From Mauremys mutica (taxonomy: Eukaryota; Chordata; Testudines; Geoemydidae): a stretch of 64,000 nucleotides of DNA. Both the position numbers and the translations under genes were made by a program. Positions 43,407 to 55,837 of the stretch are shown in pieces. A model generated the notes under the pieces. It did no database searches, was not told where the DNA came from, and saw nothing but the letters and a program-made list of their open reading frames with translations. The stretch covers positions 4,009,733 to 4,073,732 of the forward strand of contig NC_059094.1 of NCBI RefSeq assembly GCF_020497125.1. The letters are read 5' to 3'. Positions within the stretch are counted from its first letter, which is position 1; every line of letters starts with the position of its first letter.

Positions 43407-43661
43407 GACCTTGTCTACGCTAGGACGTTGCACCTCTTTAATTGTACCACTAGCGTGGGTGCAATTGCGTTGGTAATAAAGCTGCATTATCCCAGTTTAG
43501 CTGCTCCCACATGGGATGGGGAATAGCTATACCGCTATAAGGCAGCTCATCCCAGTATAACTGTGTCCACTCTAGGGCTCTTACTAGTATAACTATTCTG
43601 GTAAAAATCCTCCCCCTGCAAAATAATTCTATGGGTGAAAAGTTCTAGTGTAGGCCAGACC
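43407..43661. mobile_element. Harbinger-type MITE
   Basis: Ends GACCTTGTCTACGCTAG and, on minus, GGTCTGGCCTACACTAG. TGA flanks both sides (43404-43406, 43662-43664). 255 bp, non-coding. Confidence 0.8.
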
Positions 43662-43972
43662 TGAGCTCTTGCCAACACTCTAACACTATCATAGACAGTG
43701 ATAAAAACAGGGACTTTTGACTCCATTGACATACATGGGAGCAGGAGAACTTTCTGTTGGCAGGGGAGACAGATTTCAAACCTAGGCACTGATCCTCTGG
43801 AAAAGGGGGTGACAAACACTTTATTTTATGGCATGAGACAAAGAGCAAAGCTCCCCTGGTTAGTGAGTGAGCCCCAAAGCCAGAGCTTCTTGCAGCGAGG
43901 ACACCAGATAGCTCTCAGAGCCCAAGATGGGACATTCACCTACGACAAAAAGTCCCAGACAACAGTTACAGC

Positions 43973-44712
43973 CACAGGCACCGACTTTCCACCCCTTCTC
44001 CAAGGCCCTGCCACCTTGTCATGCCATCCCCTCTCCCTCTGTCACTCGCTCTCCACCACCCTCACTCACTTGCTCATTTTCCCCTGGCTGGGGCAGGGGG
44101 CGTGAGGGCTCTGGGGTGGGGCCGGGGATGAGGGGTTCAGGGTGCAGGAGCAGGCCCCAGGCTGGAGTGTATGGCCGAGGAGTTCAGCATGTGGGAGGGG
44201 GCTCCGGGCTGAAGCACAGGGTTGAGGTGTGGGAGGGGGTGTGGGCTCTGGGCTGGGGATGAGGGATTTGGGATGCAGGAGCAGGCCCCAGGCTGGGGCC
44301 AAGGGCCTCAGGGTGCAGGAGGGAGCTCAGGCTGGGGCGGGGGGTTGGGGCACGGGAGGGGGCTCCAGGTGGCACTCACCTCGGGCAGCTCCCCACAAGC
44401 AACGACATGTCCCTCGGCTCCTAGGCAGAGGGACCAGGGGGCTCTGTGTACTGCCTTTGCCCGCAGGCACTGCTCCTGCAGCTCCCATTGGTTCCTGGCC
44501 AATGGGAGCTACAGAGCTGGTGCTCAGGGCGGTGCTGGGGTCGCTCACAGAGCCGCCATGGCTGTCCGTCCACCTAGGAGCCGAGGGACATGTCATTACT
44601 TGCTGGGAGTGGTGGGGAGCCTGCCAGCCCCGCACCAACCATACTTTTAATGGACTTTTAATCAACTGGGAGTTCTGGCAAAAAAACCGGACACCTGGCA
44701 ATCCTACCTTGG
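43973..44712. repeat. Composite MITE-derived, G-rich repeat block
   Basis: Begins AGGCACCGACTTTCC (like the end at 18177). It continues through a degenerate GGGATGAGG / GGTGCAGGAG G-rich array and ends ACCGGACACCTGGCAATCC, another MITE-type end. Probably two or more elements overlapping. Confidence 0.5.
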
Positions 44713-45450
44713 CTGTAGGCAAGAAGGATCCGAGCTGCAAACTGTGGATCAGGGTTTCTGTCCCCTTCACGGTTTCCAGCTGTGAGTTTGCTTTGGGCCT
44801 CGTGTCACCATTTCTGGAGGAGCCCCCACAGCAGGCACACTGGTTGTGGAGTTACAAACTGGAATCTCGGGCCAGGTCCACTGGATCTCAGAGTGTGGCT
44901 GAGGCTGAGCAATGTCTGATGGCCAAATTTCGTGGTTTTCTTCTTTCAGTGAGAAACCAGGAAAACCGCACTGCTTGGGGTAAAGGTGGGAGTCACCATG
45001 AGACGCCTGTGGTCTGTTTTTGCCCCAAACTTAAGTGGGAACCCTGGGGCTGCAAACTAACTAACCAGTTTGCAGCTCCCCTGGCGCTGAGAACGAGGCC
45101 TCTCAGGTGTAGATACCCTTGCTAGTAAAATGCTCCTTGTGGAGTCGCATCGCTCACTCCTTAGGTCTGGCCCCGAACTGCCACTGAGGGCCCTAGGACT
45201 TGACTCCTCCTTCCCTAGCACTCCTCTGAAGATCCCCACTGCCACTGGGCTGGAAACCTTCCGTGTGCGGTAGTCTGGGAATATGAACTACCCCTGCTCT
45301 GGGCTTCCCCACAGGAGCAGCAGGGCTGGCAGACAGGGGTGGCGAGTTGTATGGGCCCATGGCGCCTGGGCTTCAGGAATATTCAAGGCATGGGGGCCTA
45401 GCTCCACCAGCGTTCGGAGCCGGGTCTCTCCCCTGACCCTGCCTGCCACC
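44713..45450. other. Unrecognised DNA
   Basis: No feature I can support. Confidence 0.3.
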
Positions 45451-46687
45451 CAGGGCCATCCTTACCCATGCGCAAAGTACGCAGCTGCGTAGGGCACCAG
45501 GAAACTGCATCCTGTTCCAGCCCCTGCCCCCTCTTCCCACCCCTGCGCCGCCAGGGAGTACTGGGGGGGGGTCCCCCCTGCCCCACAAGCCAGCCCCCCA
45601 CTCCTGCAGAGGCCTGGGCCCCAGAATAGCTAGGGAGGCCCTGCTGCTGCCCCCATGCGCCTCCCCTCCCCTGGGCCCTGGAGTGTCCCTGCCTCAAGCG
45701 GCGGCTGCCCTGCTGCTCCGCACTGTGCTCCTCACCACCATCGCCGGCCGCTGCTGCCTACAACACAAGAGTGGCGCCGGCGGCAGGCTGAGGCGGCTGC
45801 TGCCCCTGTGGAGGGAGGAGGGGAGGAGGTGCACACATGATTGGCAGCCCTCCCCTGTCCCAGGACCCCCTGGGAGACAGAGTCTGGACCTCACCTGAGC
45901 AGCTGCTGGGGCTTGGGTGCGTGTCCGACAGTGTGATCCGCGCCCCCACCCGCAGCCACCACTCCGTCCCCACGCTGGGCAAGGGGCAGCCCCATCCCCC
46001 GTGGGGCTACGGTGAGGGGCAGCAGGCTGCAGCAGGGGAGGGGGCCACATGTGATGGCAGCCCCCTCCCCCCTGATACCCACCCCAGGGGAGGCAAGGGG
46101 GCTTCCTGGACCTGAGAGGGGCCTGGCCCCTAGGAGCCAGTGCAGTGCCGGTGCCGGGTGAGTGTGCTGCTAGGGGGCCCCTCCCCCAAAGCTCGCTGCT
46201 GCTGGCAGGGAGAGGGCTGGGGGGACTGTGGCCTCCTCTCTGGCCACAGCCCTGGGGCAGCCTGCCTGCACCCCAAACTCCTCATCCCCCGCCCCACCCC
46301 AGAGCCCGCACCCGCACCCGCAGCCAGAGCCCTCACCTCCCCGCATCCCAACCCTCTGCGTCAGCCCTGAGCCCCCTCCTGAACCCCTCATCCCTGGCCC
46401 CACCCCACAGCCCTCACCCCTGCACCCCAATGCTCTGTCCGAACCCTGAGCCCACACCCCAAACCCCTCATCCCCAGGCCCACCCCAGAGCCCGCACCCG
46501 CAGCCAGAGCCCTCATCCCCCCCCCCAACTCCCACATTGTGCAATATGGGAAACTGTTAAACACTTACTGTTTCGAGTCCATTTTTACATTATTTAAAAA
46601 TATATATATCGGCTTACAAGGCAGGTGGGGGGGGGAGGGAGGGCACTTGGACCTGTTCTAGGCACCACCAAAAATTATACAAACCTG
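45451..46687. mobile_element. Candidate hAT-type element with C-rich interior
   Basis: Left end CAGGGCCATCCTTACCC, then GCAGCTGCGTAGGGCACCAG. The right end TCTAGGCACCACC followed by ATACAAACCTG matches a turtle repeat I recall. The flanks CTGCCACC and TTGCCTCT match at 5 of 8. The interior holds degenerate CCCCACCCCAGAGCCCGCAC units (46240-46530). Confidence 0.55.
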
Positions 46688-47359
46688 TTGCCTCTGCTGG
46701 CAGAGGGGCCTTCCGGCTCGGGGAGTGGAGCACGCCTGCTCCAGAGGATGCCGCATGCAGAAGCTACTTGACGCCAAAAGCCCTTAGTCGGCACAGCTCT
46801 CCTCCTGTGAGTTACGCGGCAATCTGATGAAGTCAGAGTCAGCGTGTTGTCCCGCCCTCCGGGGCAGGGAATGGTGGAGCTGTAGGGTGCCTGCCAGTAA
46901 CAGCTCAGGTGGGAGCAGTTCTCCTCCGGCCGCTGCGTGCAGGTGCTTTCTCATGGCTGGGCCATGGCGCACAGCCCGCGTCTCTGTTCCCGCCCCTACT
47001 CCACCCCCCACCTCCAATGTTCGCTTTAGTGGTGAATGCGCTTTTCTCCTCAAAGCATGTCAGCTCCACCCCAAACATGCCTGACCTTCCTTCCCGGTGC
47101 CCCTTACGCAGCAGCCTGTGCTGCTCCACTGACCTCTCTTCCTTCCAGTCCCTAGCTGAACACCCTCATCTGCAGGGCCACCTTCCCAACATCAGCCGCT
47201 TCCCCCCTGCTGGCTGGGCAGGGCTGGCTGGAGAGAGCAGATGTTTATTCATTTCATAAAAACCTTTTGTCTCATTTGGAACCAGGAACATAGGCCAGGG
47301 CTACAATGTAACTGCACAATCCTATTACAGCCCTCCCCCGTCTGTTCTCACGTCCTGAG
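46688..47359. other. Unrecognised DNA
   Basis: No feature I can support. Confidence 0.3.
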
Positions 47360-47470
47360 CCGTGTCTTAGATTAGATTGCAAGCACCTAGGGGCAGGACC
47401 AAGCCTGCCCACGTATGTACAGTGCCCAGCCCCGTGGACCCATATGCAGCAGATTGGAATGTCCCAGGAC
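47360..47470 (+). repeat. L2/MIR-like 3' tail fragment
   Basis: GATTGCAAGCACCTAGGGGC, AGG and TGTACAGTGCCCAGC recall the conserved 3' tail shared by L2-type LINEs and CORE SINEs (TTGTAAGCTC..GGGGCAGGGAC..GTACAGCGCC). Confidence 0.45.
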
Positions 47471-49081
47471 ATCTCACAGGGCTTTATTAGGATCATCGGT
47501 TCATAGACTCATCAGCGGGAGGCCAGAGACTGTGGTGCGAGCCTCAGCCCTGGGTCTTTTGCCGAAGACAATTTGTCCTGGATAGCACTCGTTTGCAGTG
47601 CACTTGTGAGTGGTGAGCCTGTGAATGGTGCATGCGGGCGTGTTTCTGAGGGGGGGGGGCTGGGGTAGGCATAGGCAGTGGTTACTGCAGACTGAATCAA
47701 GAAGGGGGAGCTCCATCAGCCAAGGAAGGGGAGCTGTGGAGAGCCCCTGCCTACTCAGTGACTGAGATTAATGGGAGCACCTCTCTGCGTTTAGGGAACA
47801 CAGTGGGGTATTGTTTGCTATGGGGCACAGGGGGCAGTTGCCCCCCACCCCATACCTTGGTTTGCCCCATGCCCCTAACTTTTCATAGGTTTACGTGCTT
47901 CAATATGTCTTCCATTCCCCCACCCCTGACTTCAGACACGGCCACTAGGAAAACAAGAGTTGCCCAGTTTTTCTCGTTCATGATGCTGCTTGGGACAGAG
48001 AATTTCTATATGCTGACACGACTTTCCTCCCCCCCACCCCTCAACGTCTTCTGAAAATACACCCCAGTGCAGCTGGTCAGCACCTCAGGAAACCTTACAA
48101 GAGCTAGAGAGCTGAGCAGTGGACTTGTGTGTGGAGGTGGGGGGGAAGGGGATTGCGTGTTGGTGCTTGTTGTGTGGGTATCAACAGAAACAGTCTCCCT
48201 TGTAACCTACCCTTTCGCCTTCTGGCTGCTGCCAACATGCATTACTGCTCTGCTTGCAACAGCAGAATTCGCTGCTCTGGGGATGGTTTGTCCTCTTCTG
48301 ACTTTGGGAAGAAACTCCTGCTCGTCTGAGTCCCATCTCCTTTAAATCTGGGCCAGCCCAGTCCTCCCGGTGAGTTCCCTGCCTTTTGCTGCTCTCGTCT
48401 CTGAGGCTGGAAGTCAGCCCTGCTGGGCCTTCGCTCTGCACAGGTAGGGATCTCTTAGCTGTAAGGGTGCAGCAGAAGCCAAAGGACGCACAGAGGTCGC
48501 TGTTTGTTTGGAGCAGGACTTTGCTGCTCTGGTGGCTGGGAAAGCACCATCTGGGGATTCCACTGCCTCTTGCTTTTCCCTTCTAAATCCCTGTCCATGT
48601 GATGAGCTGTGATGGGGAAAGCAATGAAGTGGATTGTGGGCAGGGATCCAGACAGCACAGCACATCCTGCCAAAGTTGGGCTGGGCATTGCAGTAGCAAA
48701 GGGGAAAGGCTGATGCTCCATAATTAAATGCTGAAAGCAGTTTGGTAAATAACATCTCCCACCGTGCCCACAACCTGCTCACCATGAGCACTTTGCAGCT
48801 GGACGTGATTTTCAGAGGGGTGTTGTGAGGCATAGGGACAGGAGGGGCTTGCCTTTTGCTGTGCCTCCATCCCTGGTCTGACTGGGACAAGTGAGGGCTG
48901 ATCACGTTATTGGGGTGAATTACTTTATCCACCAAATAGAACCCTTTGCTCTGCAGGAATCATTCCGGAACTGATGCTGATTCCTGTCTTAGTTATTCTT
49001 AAGTATTCATCCCAGAGTTTAGGTAAACAATGTGCAGTCTTTATTTATTCCCTATTCATTATTTGTGATGTATGATTGGTC
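47471..49081. other. Unrecognised DNA
   Basis: About 1.6 kb with only short ORFs. Confidence 0.3.
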
Positions 49082-49121
49082 ATCTATCTATCTATCTATC
49101 TATCTAGCCCCATCCACCCCC

Positions 49122-49183
<62 letters not shown>
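49082..49183. repeat. (TCTA)n microsatellite
   Basis: Two perfect tetranucleotide runs separated by a GCCCCATCCACCCCC interruption. Confidence 0.95.
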
Positions 49184-49184
<1 letters not shown>

Positions 49185-50565
49185 CATTCATTTTAAACCC
49201 CATGTGCCAGGGCTTTAGCTGATCTCTAACTATTAGAGACCAGGATGAGCCCTAATGTGGGGGGCAGATTTTCCCACATAGCTATTGTGGGTGCTTTACT
49301 GTCCTGGGAAGGGCCTACTGATGACCACGCAGTTGGAGACTGGGCTAGATGGAGCTGGAATCTGATCCAGTCCAGGAGTTCTTGTGTTCTCATGGCATTG
49401 GCAAACCTTAGTCACATGGTATTGTTCTTGCTGACTTATTGGACAACTGACACTTTTCCAGCAGGAGCCTAATGAATGGCAAACAGAGGCTAATGCACCT
49501 GCTGGGGCTCGGTTCCGTGAAGAATCATGGGTGTTAAAATTTGTGAATCTTTTGAACGCTGTGACCACTAAACCTGCTGACCCTGACTCTTGGTGGGCGA
49601 TGCTCCCTTTGTGCTCCTCCCAGGCAGAGTGCTGGCACTGAGCACCTGGGCCTGAGAACAGATAGACTATGACTCATGCAGCTGGGCTGTTTAGGGGTCA
49701 CAGAGGCCATCGTTTGGCTGGGCACAGTGGGCTTCCCACTGGTTTCATGGCTGCGGGGCATGGCCATGGCCTGAGAGATGTAAACCTCCAAACCCGGTGA
49801 ACCAGCTGAATGGGACTTTTCAGTGCCAGGTGTTGTGCCTCCCTCTGATGATGATTCTAGCTTCAGCTGGGCCACGGAGGGAGGAGCTGGCCTGCCAAAA
49901 CCAGGGAGACCAGAACAAGCTGGGCCTGTGTGGCATATCCAGCTTTCCCTCTACGGAGCTCAATGCGCAATAGCAGGTCCTGACCAGTGGGGGCAGTACA
50001 CTGCCTAGCTCCCTGCTAGCGTCTTGCGATCCATCCCAAGTGCTGAGCCCCGGCTCTGCAGCTGTTCTAGCATGCACCGCGAGGCACCTGCCCAGCGCAC
50101 TCACCGAACCGCCGTTCCTGTGCTCCCCACCCAGCCCTCCAACGCCCCCTGCCCTGCTGCCCTGGAGAGCACTGTCAGCGTCCGTCTCACTGCTGGCCCT
50201 GGCTGCTAACGCAGTACAAATGACTTGAGAAATAATAATAATGGGACGCAGCTCTGCTTTCCCCAGCATCTCCCCCCAGCCAGCTGCTCTGCTCTGAGGC
50301 ATGGCGTGCGGCCTGCGTGGTACACTGCCAGAGGCCGAGCTATCATACCGCAACACCTGAGCGACTCGCCGCTCGCCTGCCAGCCTGGCTCTCACTGATT
50401 GAATTATTGGACGTGCAGCTGGGGTGCCGGGGAGTCTGACTTGATCTACGGACTGTAGCATGGAGCAGCCATGTCTCAGCCGCCGTGTTTAATTCATGCC
50501 GGCTGCTGCCTAGCTCCATAAATCAGCCCCCATTTCCACACATGTGCTCGGTTTAATGGTGCCCT
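49184..50565. other. Unrecognised DNA
   Basis: About 1.4 kb. The 213-codon minus ORF at 49820-50461 shows no motif I know. Confidence 0.3.
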
Positions 50566-50573
50566 GTCGCAAC

Positions 50574-50968
50574 CAGGGCCGGCTTTAGGTCTATTCCACC
50601 AATTCCCCCAAATTGGGCCCCGCGCCTAAGAGGGTCCCGTGCCCAGTGAGAATCCCTTTCCTGGCTAGAGGCGCCTTTTTAATTTTTACTCACCCGGCGG
50701 CGCTCCGGGTCTTCGGCGGCACTTCGGCGGCGGGTCCTTCACTCGCTCTGGGTCTTCGGCGGCACTTCGGCAGCAGGTCCTTCAGTGCCGCTGAAGACCC
50801 AGAGTGAGTGAAGGACCCACCGCCGAAGTGGCACTAAAGACTCGGAGCACCGCCCGGTGAGTACAAGCCCCACGTGTTTTTTTACATGTTTTTTTTTTTA
50901 AGTCATCCTTGCTGAGGCCTCGTCGAAACTGTTCGAATTGGGCCCCGCACTTCCTAAAGCTGGCCCTG
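50574..50968. mobile_element. GC-rich fold-back hAT MITE with perfect TSD
   Basis: Ends CAGGGCCGGCTTTAGG and, on minus, CAGGGCCAGCTTTAGG. TSD GTCGCAAC (50566-50573, 50969-50976), identical. The interior (GGTCTTCGGCGGCACTTCGG and its reverse complement) folds back on itself around 50790. Confidence 0.92.
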
Positions 50969-50976
50969 GTCGCAAC

Positions 50977-51770
50977 TGCAGGAATGAGTCATTCCTCACT
51001 GGCTCTGAACTTTACATATCCTCCGTGGCACTGCCTAAGCCAAGAGGCCCTAGGGGGCCTGTGCACAGCCAAGCCTCCATGCCACCGCTCACAGGGTCTG
51101 AGGCTGATGACTCTCCTCTAGTCTCACTCGCCCAGAGGCTTAAGGGGCTCAGCAAGCAGCAAGGTGCAGCAGGGAGTTGACCAAACCTCCATGGAAGCTG
51201 GTGGGAACCTTACCATTTACTTCAGCAGGCGCTGGAGCCACCCCTGAGTGCTCACGGTTCTGTGACCTGCAGGGTTTGTTCTGCTGCTCGTGATTTCCTC
51301 ACTGCCCAAGCACTCGCTTCCCCACTGCCCCCAGTCTCCCTGTTGCTGTTGGACCTCTCCTTGTTTTCCTACAAGATCTCTTCGGGGCTGTGAGAACAGC
51401 TTCACCAGTGACGGTGAGAGGAGGTGCCAGAGCTGTGTTCCCCTGGCCCTGCTGCATAGGGCCCCTCGCCCAGCTGTGGGCTGACAGGCCACCCCCAAGC
51501 AGAAGGTCTGCTGGAGCAGTTCTCAGTCTGAAGTTCCCTGCCAGGGATGATCTATCACTGGGACACATAGAAATACTTCGTTGGAGCAACTTTTCCACCT
51601 TTGGGGGGGGAATAGATGGCACCAGTGTCCCCAGGCAAGTAGCTGGCTGCCCCCCCAGGGCCTCCACTCCCTGCCCTTCCTGTGGCCCATGCTGAACATC
51701 GTCACAGGGCCCTGCATGCTGATGAGGCACCAGAGAGAATTGCTGCCAATGAGCACATATCTGCTTGCCA
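50977..51770. other. Unrecognised DNA
   Basis: No feature I can support between the two MITEs. Confidence 0.3.
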
Positions 51771-51778
51771 GGGCCGGC

Positions 51779-52052
51779 TTTAGGTCGATTCGCCTGATTC
51801 CCCGAATCGGGCCCCGCGCCGGAGCCTAAGGGGGCCCTGCGCCGCTGCCTTTTTAATTTTTACTCACCCGGCAGTGCTCCGGGGGGTCTTTGGCGGCATT
51901 TCGGCGACGGGCCCTTCACTCGCTCCGGGTCTTCGGCGGCATTTCAGCAGCAGGTCCTTGAGTGAAAGACCCGCTGCCGAAGTGCCGCTGAAGACCTGGA
52001 GCGCCACCAGGTGAATACAAATCGGGCCCCGCACTTGCTAAAGCCGGCCTTG
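51779..52052. mobile_element. GC-rich fold-back hAT MITE with perfect TSD
   Basis: Ends CAGGGCCGGCTTTAGG and, on minus, CAAGGCCGGCTTTAGC. TSD CTGCTTGC (51771-51778, 52053-52060), identical. Same family as 50574-50968, only about 800 bases apart. Confidence 0.92.
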
Positions 52053-52110
52053 CTGCTTGCCCACTGGTTTTTCTTCCTTCCTTGCTTGTGGCTGAAGGAA
52101 GAGTTTGCTT

Positions 52111-52785
52111 CATAGAATCATAGAAGATTAGGGTTGGAAGAGACCTCAGGAGGTCATCTAGTCCAACCCCCTGCTCAAAGCAGGACCAAACCCCAACTAA
52201 ATCATCCCAGCCAGGACTCTCCCAACCTCTAAGGATGGAGATTCCACCACCTCCATGGGTAACCCATTCCAATGCTTCACCACACTCCTAGTGAAATGTT
52301 TTTTCTTAATATCCAACCTATGCCTCCCACACTGCAACTTGAGACCATTGCTCCTTCTGTCATCTGCCACCACTGAGAACAGCCGAGCTCCATCCGCTTT
52401 GGAACCCCCTTCAGGTAGCTGAAGGCTGCTAACAAATCTCCCCTCACTCTTCTTTTCCGCAGACTAAATAACCCCAGTTCCCTCAGCCTCTCCTCGTAGT
52501 CATGTGCTCCAGCCCCCTAATCATTTTCGTTGCCCTCTGCTGGACTCTCTCCAATTTGTCCACATCTCTCCTGTAGTGGGGGGACCAAAACTGGACGCAG
52601 TACTCCAGATGTGGCCTCACCAGTGCCGAATAGAGGGGAATAATCACTTCCCTTGATCTGCTGGCAATGCTCCTACTAATGCAGCCCGATATGCCATTAG
52701 CCTTCTTGGCAACAAGGGCACACTGCTGACTCATATCCTGCTTTTCATCCACTGTAATCCCCAGGTCCTTTTCTGCCAAACTGCC
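52111..52785 (-). pseudogene. CR1 3' part
   Basis: Starts with the reverse octamers CATAGAATCATAGAAG. On minus it encodes [60 protein letters not shown] and [15 protein letters not shown], followed by a frame shift and the terminal VVESP-type region. The RT core is missing (5' truncation at about 52785). Confidence 0.92.
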
Positions 52786-52969
52786 GCTTAATCAGTCAGT
52801 TCCCAGCCTTTAGCAGTGTATGGAATTCTTCTGTCCTTAAATGGGAAAACAAAGGACCACACAGTATAAAAGGGATTGATGCAGCTGTTTTACAAAAGAA
52901 CAATTGAAGATTTGGTAAACCTGCATTACAGTGAGAAACAAATGGGTCTCAATGTATGTAGCTTATCAC

Positions 52970-53345
52970 GAGACAGTGACTTGATCACAGTCTACGAGTG
53001 CCTTCAGAGGAAAGCGATTTCCAATAGTAGAGGGCTCTTTTAATCCAGCAGACAAATGCAGAAAAAGATCCATTGGCTGGAAGCTGAAGCAAAACAAATT
53101 TAAATTATAAATAAGGTGCGAATTTGTAACTGTTGGAACAATTTATCTACGAATGCGGTGGATTTACCATCCCTTGGAGTCTTTAAATCAAGATTGGATG
53201 TTGCTTTCTAAAAGATTCGCTCTAGCTCATCCATAAATTACTGTGCTTGACTGAGGAATCACTGGGTGAGGTTCTCTGGGCTGGGCTATGCCGGAGGTCA
53301 GACTGGGTGAGCAGAATGGTCCTGTCTGGCTATGAAAGCTGTGAA
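52970..53345 (+). pseudogene. Divergent CR1 3' end
   Basis: Reads GGAGTCTTTAAATCAAGATT, GGAGGTCAGACTGG and CTGTCTGGC, the tail of the older CR1 subfamily, with short coding scraps upstream (52990-53170). Confidence 0.6.
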
Positions 53346-53416
53346 TCTACGAAGAGGGAGAACTATACAGCTGATGGCATGGCTGCATGATTGCACTGTT
53401 CATAGGGCCTGGCCTA

Positions 53417-54339
53417 TCATTAATGACCTGGAGGATGGCGTGGACTGCACTCTCAGCAAGTTTGCAGATGACACTAAACTGGGAGGAACGATAGATACGC
53501 TGGAGGGTAGGAATAGGATACAGAGGGACCTAGACAAATTAAAGGATTGGGCCAAAATAAATCTGATGAAGTTCAACAAGGACAAGTGCAGAGTCCTGCA
53601 CTTAGGACGGAAGAATCCCATGCACTGCTACAGACTAGGGACCAAACGGCTAGGAAGCAGTTCTGCAGAAAAGGACCTAGGGGTTACAGTGGACGAGAAG
53701 CTGGATATGAGTCAACAGTGTGCCCTTGTTGCCAAGAAGGCTAACGGCATTTTGGGCTGTATAAGTAGGGGCATTGCCAGCAGATCGAGGGAAGTGATCA
53801 TTCCCCTCTATTCAACATTGGTGCGGCCTCATCTGGAGTACTGTGTCCAATTTTGGGCCCCACACTACAAGAAGGATGTGGAAAAATTGGAAAGAGTCCA
53901 GCAGAGGGCAACAAAAACGATTAGGGGGCTGGAGCACACGACTTCTGAGGAGAGGCTGAGGGAACTGGGATTGTTTAGTTTGCAGAAGAGAAGAATGAGG
54001 GGGGATTTGATAGCTGCTTTGAACTGCCTGAAGGGGGTTCCAAAGAGGATGGATCTAGACTGTTCTCAGTGGTACCAGATGACAGAACAAGGAGTAATGG
54101 TCTCATTTTGCAGTGGGGGAGATTTAGGTTGGATATTAGGAAAAAATATTTCACTAGGAGAGTGGTGAAGCATTGGAATGGGTTACCTACAGAGTTGGTG
54201 GAATCTCCTTCCTTAGAGGTTGGGAGAGTCCTGGCTGGGATGATTTAGTTGGGGATTGGTCCTGCTTTGAGCAGGGGGTGGGACTAGATACCTTCTGAGG
54301 TCCCTTCCAACCCTGATATTCTATGATTCTGTGATTCTA
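53417..54339 (+). pseudogene. CR1 3' part with intact FADD region
   Basis: A 278-codon open frame runs through it: [100 protein letters not shown] and [20 protein letters not shown], then a shift before the terminal KHWNGLPTELVES part. It ends with ATTCTATGATTCTGTG at 54339. The 5' end (motif A region) is lost at about 53417. ATG at 53332 in flanking DNA is not a CR1 start. Confidence 0.92.
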
Positions 54340-54479
54340 AAGGTGAGGGGCCTTTAGGCCATTGCTGGTCCCCTGAGTCATCTAGTTCATTCTCTGCTGT
54401 GGGAAATAAGCGTGACAGAGTTCCTATAACATAACCCCTCTCAGGCTTTCATAGTGGTGGTTGGGGGGTATGGGTTGAA

Positions 54480-54603
54480 TAGGGTGACCAGATGTCCTGA
54501 TTTTATAGGGACAGTCCTAATATTTGGGGCTTTGTCTTATATAGGTGCCAATTACCTCCCACCCCCTGTCCCAATTTTTCACCCTTGCTATCTGGTCACC
54601 CTA
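54480..54603. mobile_element. 124 bp MITE, TAGGGTGACCAGAT ends
   Basis: Ends TAGGGTGACCAGATG and, on minus, TAGGGTGACCAGATA. TSD GGGTTGAA and GGGTTGAG (54472-54479, 54604-54611), 7 of 8, so hAT type. Confidence 0.85.
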
Positions 54604-54611
54604 GGGTTGAG

Positions 54612-55312
54612 TCTGGATCTAAACAGACCCACAGTGTGAAGCTCCCATTAATACCTGGTGTTTGCTCTTATTTTCCCCAGCTAGAGAAAAGAAAAGTGTA
54701 TTTGTCCCGGAGATGGAAGCTTTTCATCAGATCGTCACTAGAGACAGCATTGTCAGAATGAAGTCATTTCTGGTGCAGGATCAAGTCTTTAGCTGCTGTA
54801 GAGGAGAATCATCTGTGGGACCCGTATCGCTTCCTTCTGCATATCAGTGGCCAGCTGCCAGGGAAGGGGAATGGCTAGAGAGTCATGCTAATGACATGTC
54901 ATTGCATACCCCCGTGCTGTGAGCCTGGCCTGAATCTCTCCCTTGCAGCTGCTCAACATGCAGTCCTCAGGTGTCCATGGAGGAGATATTTCAACACTCC
55001 CCTCTCCTGAGTGAAGCAGGAACACTCCTCTCCTGCAGCTACCATAAGGCAGCAGGAGCCCCTGGAACCTGGGAACCTCATTAACACTGATTGAGCCAAA
55101 TCGGCATTACCAGACAGTGTGGTCATGTTGGCTGTGGCAAACCTGGAGGATCAGTCACAATGAGGGTGATACAAGCTATCGTCCGCTTGCTTTAGACCCC
55201 AGGGCTGTGAATGGTCCTTCCCTTACATAGAAAGAGCTACAGTACTGCACAGCAATGATCCAAACTGCTGCAGCTTACGGCAGTGAACTGCAACTTATGG
55301 GACTGTTAGTGT
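54612..55312. other. Unrecognised DNA
   Basis: No feature I can support. Confidence 0.3.
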
Positions 55313-55570
55313 GTGTCTATGCTGCAGTTAGACACCTGTGGCTGGCCCGGGCCAGCTGGGCTAAGGGGCTGTTTAATTGCAGTGTAGATGTTTAGGCCTT
55401 GGCTGCAGTCTGAGCTCTGGGACCCTCTCACCTTGTAGGGTCCCAGAGCCCAGGCTCCAGCCCGAGCCCAAACGTCTACACTACAGTAAAATAGCCCCTT
55501 AGCCCAAGCACTGTTAACCTGTCAGTTTGCATGGGCCAGCCCACATTTCTTATTGCAGAGTAGACAGACC
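55313..55570. mobile_element. Long palindromic MITE
   Basis: The two halves are near reverse complements: GGGCTAAGGGGCTGTTTAAT on the left mirrors ATAGCCCCTTAGCCC on the right, and GGGACCCTCTCACC mirrors GGGTCCCAGAGCCC. The termini (GTCTATGCTGCAG and, on minus, GTCTACTCTGCAA) are Harbinger-like. Confidence 0.75.
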
Positions 55571-55796
55571 CTCGCTGATAAAGCTCATGGTTTACCTCCA
55601 TCCATCACATTCAGAATTAAATGCAAAACTCACACGTTGAAATTAGCTCATTACACACCCACCCACACACAGGCCTGCACGCACACCAGCAACAAAAACA
55701 ACTGCCACTGGGTAAAATAGAGTGTATTACTACCATTTTAATGTATACTTGAGAACTGTGCCAATATTATGGTGATATGGGCCATATGAATCAGAT

Positions 55797-55837
55797 AGAC
55801 AGACAGACAGACTAGATGGATAGATAGATAGATAGAT
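55797..55837. repeat. (GACA)n/(GATA)n microsatellite
   Basis: GACAGACAGACAG followed by GATAGATAGATAGATAGAT. Confidence 0.9.

Noticed and set aside
44229..45125. 298-codon plus-strand ORF
   Set aside because: Its first half is the G-rich MITE-derived block. The rest has no recognisable domain.
49820..50461. 213-codon minus-strand ORF
   Set aside because: No recognisable motif, proline/alanine/arginine-rich, in GC-rich DNA. Treated as chance.
53332..53416. ATG at 53332 as the start of a 278-codon protein
   Set aside because: The first ~28 codons lie in unrelated flanking DNA (the tail of an older CR1 and unique sequence). The frame is open into a 5'-truncated CR1 only by chance.
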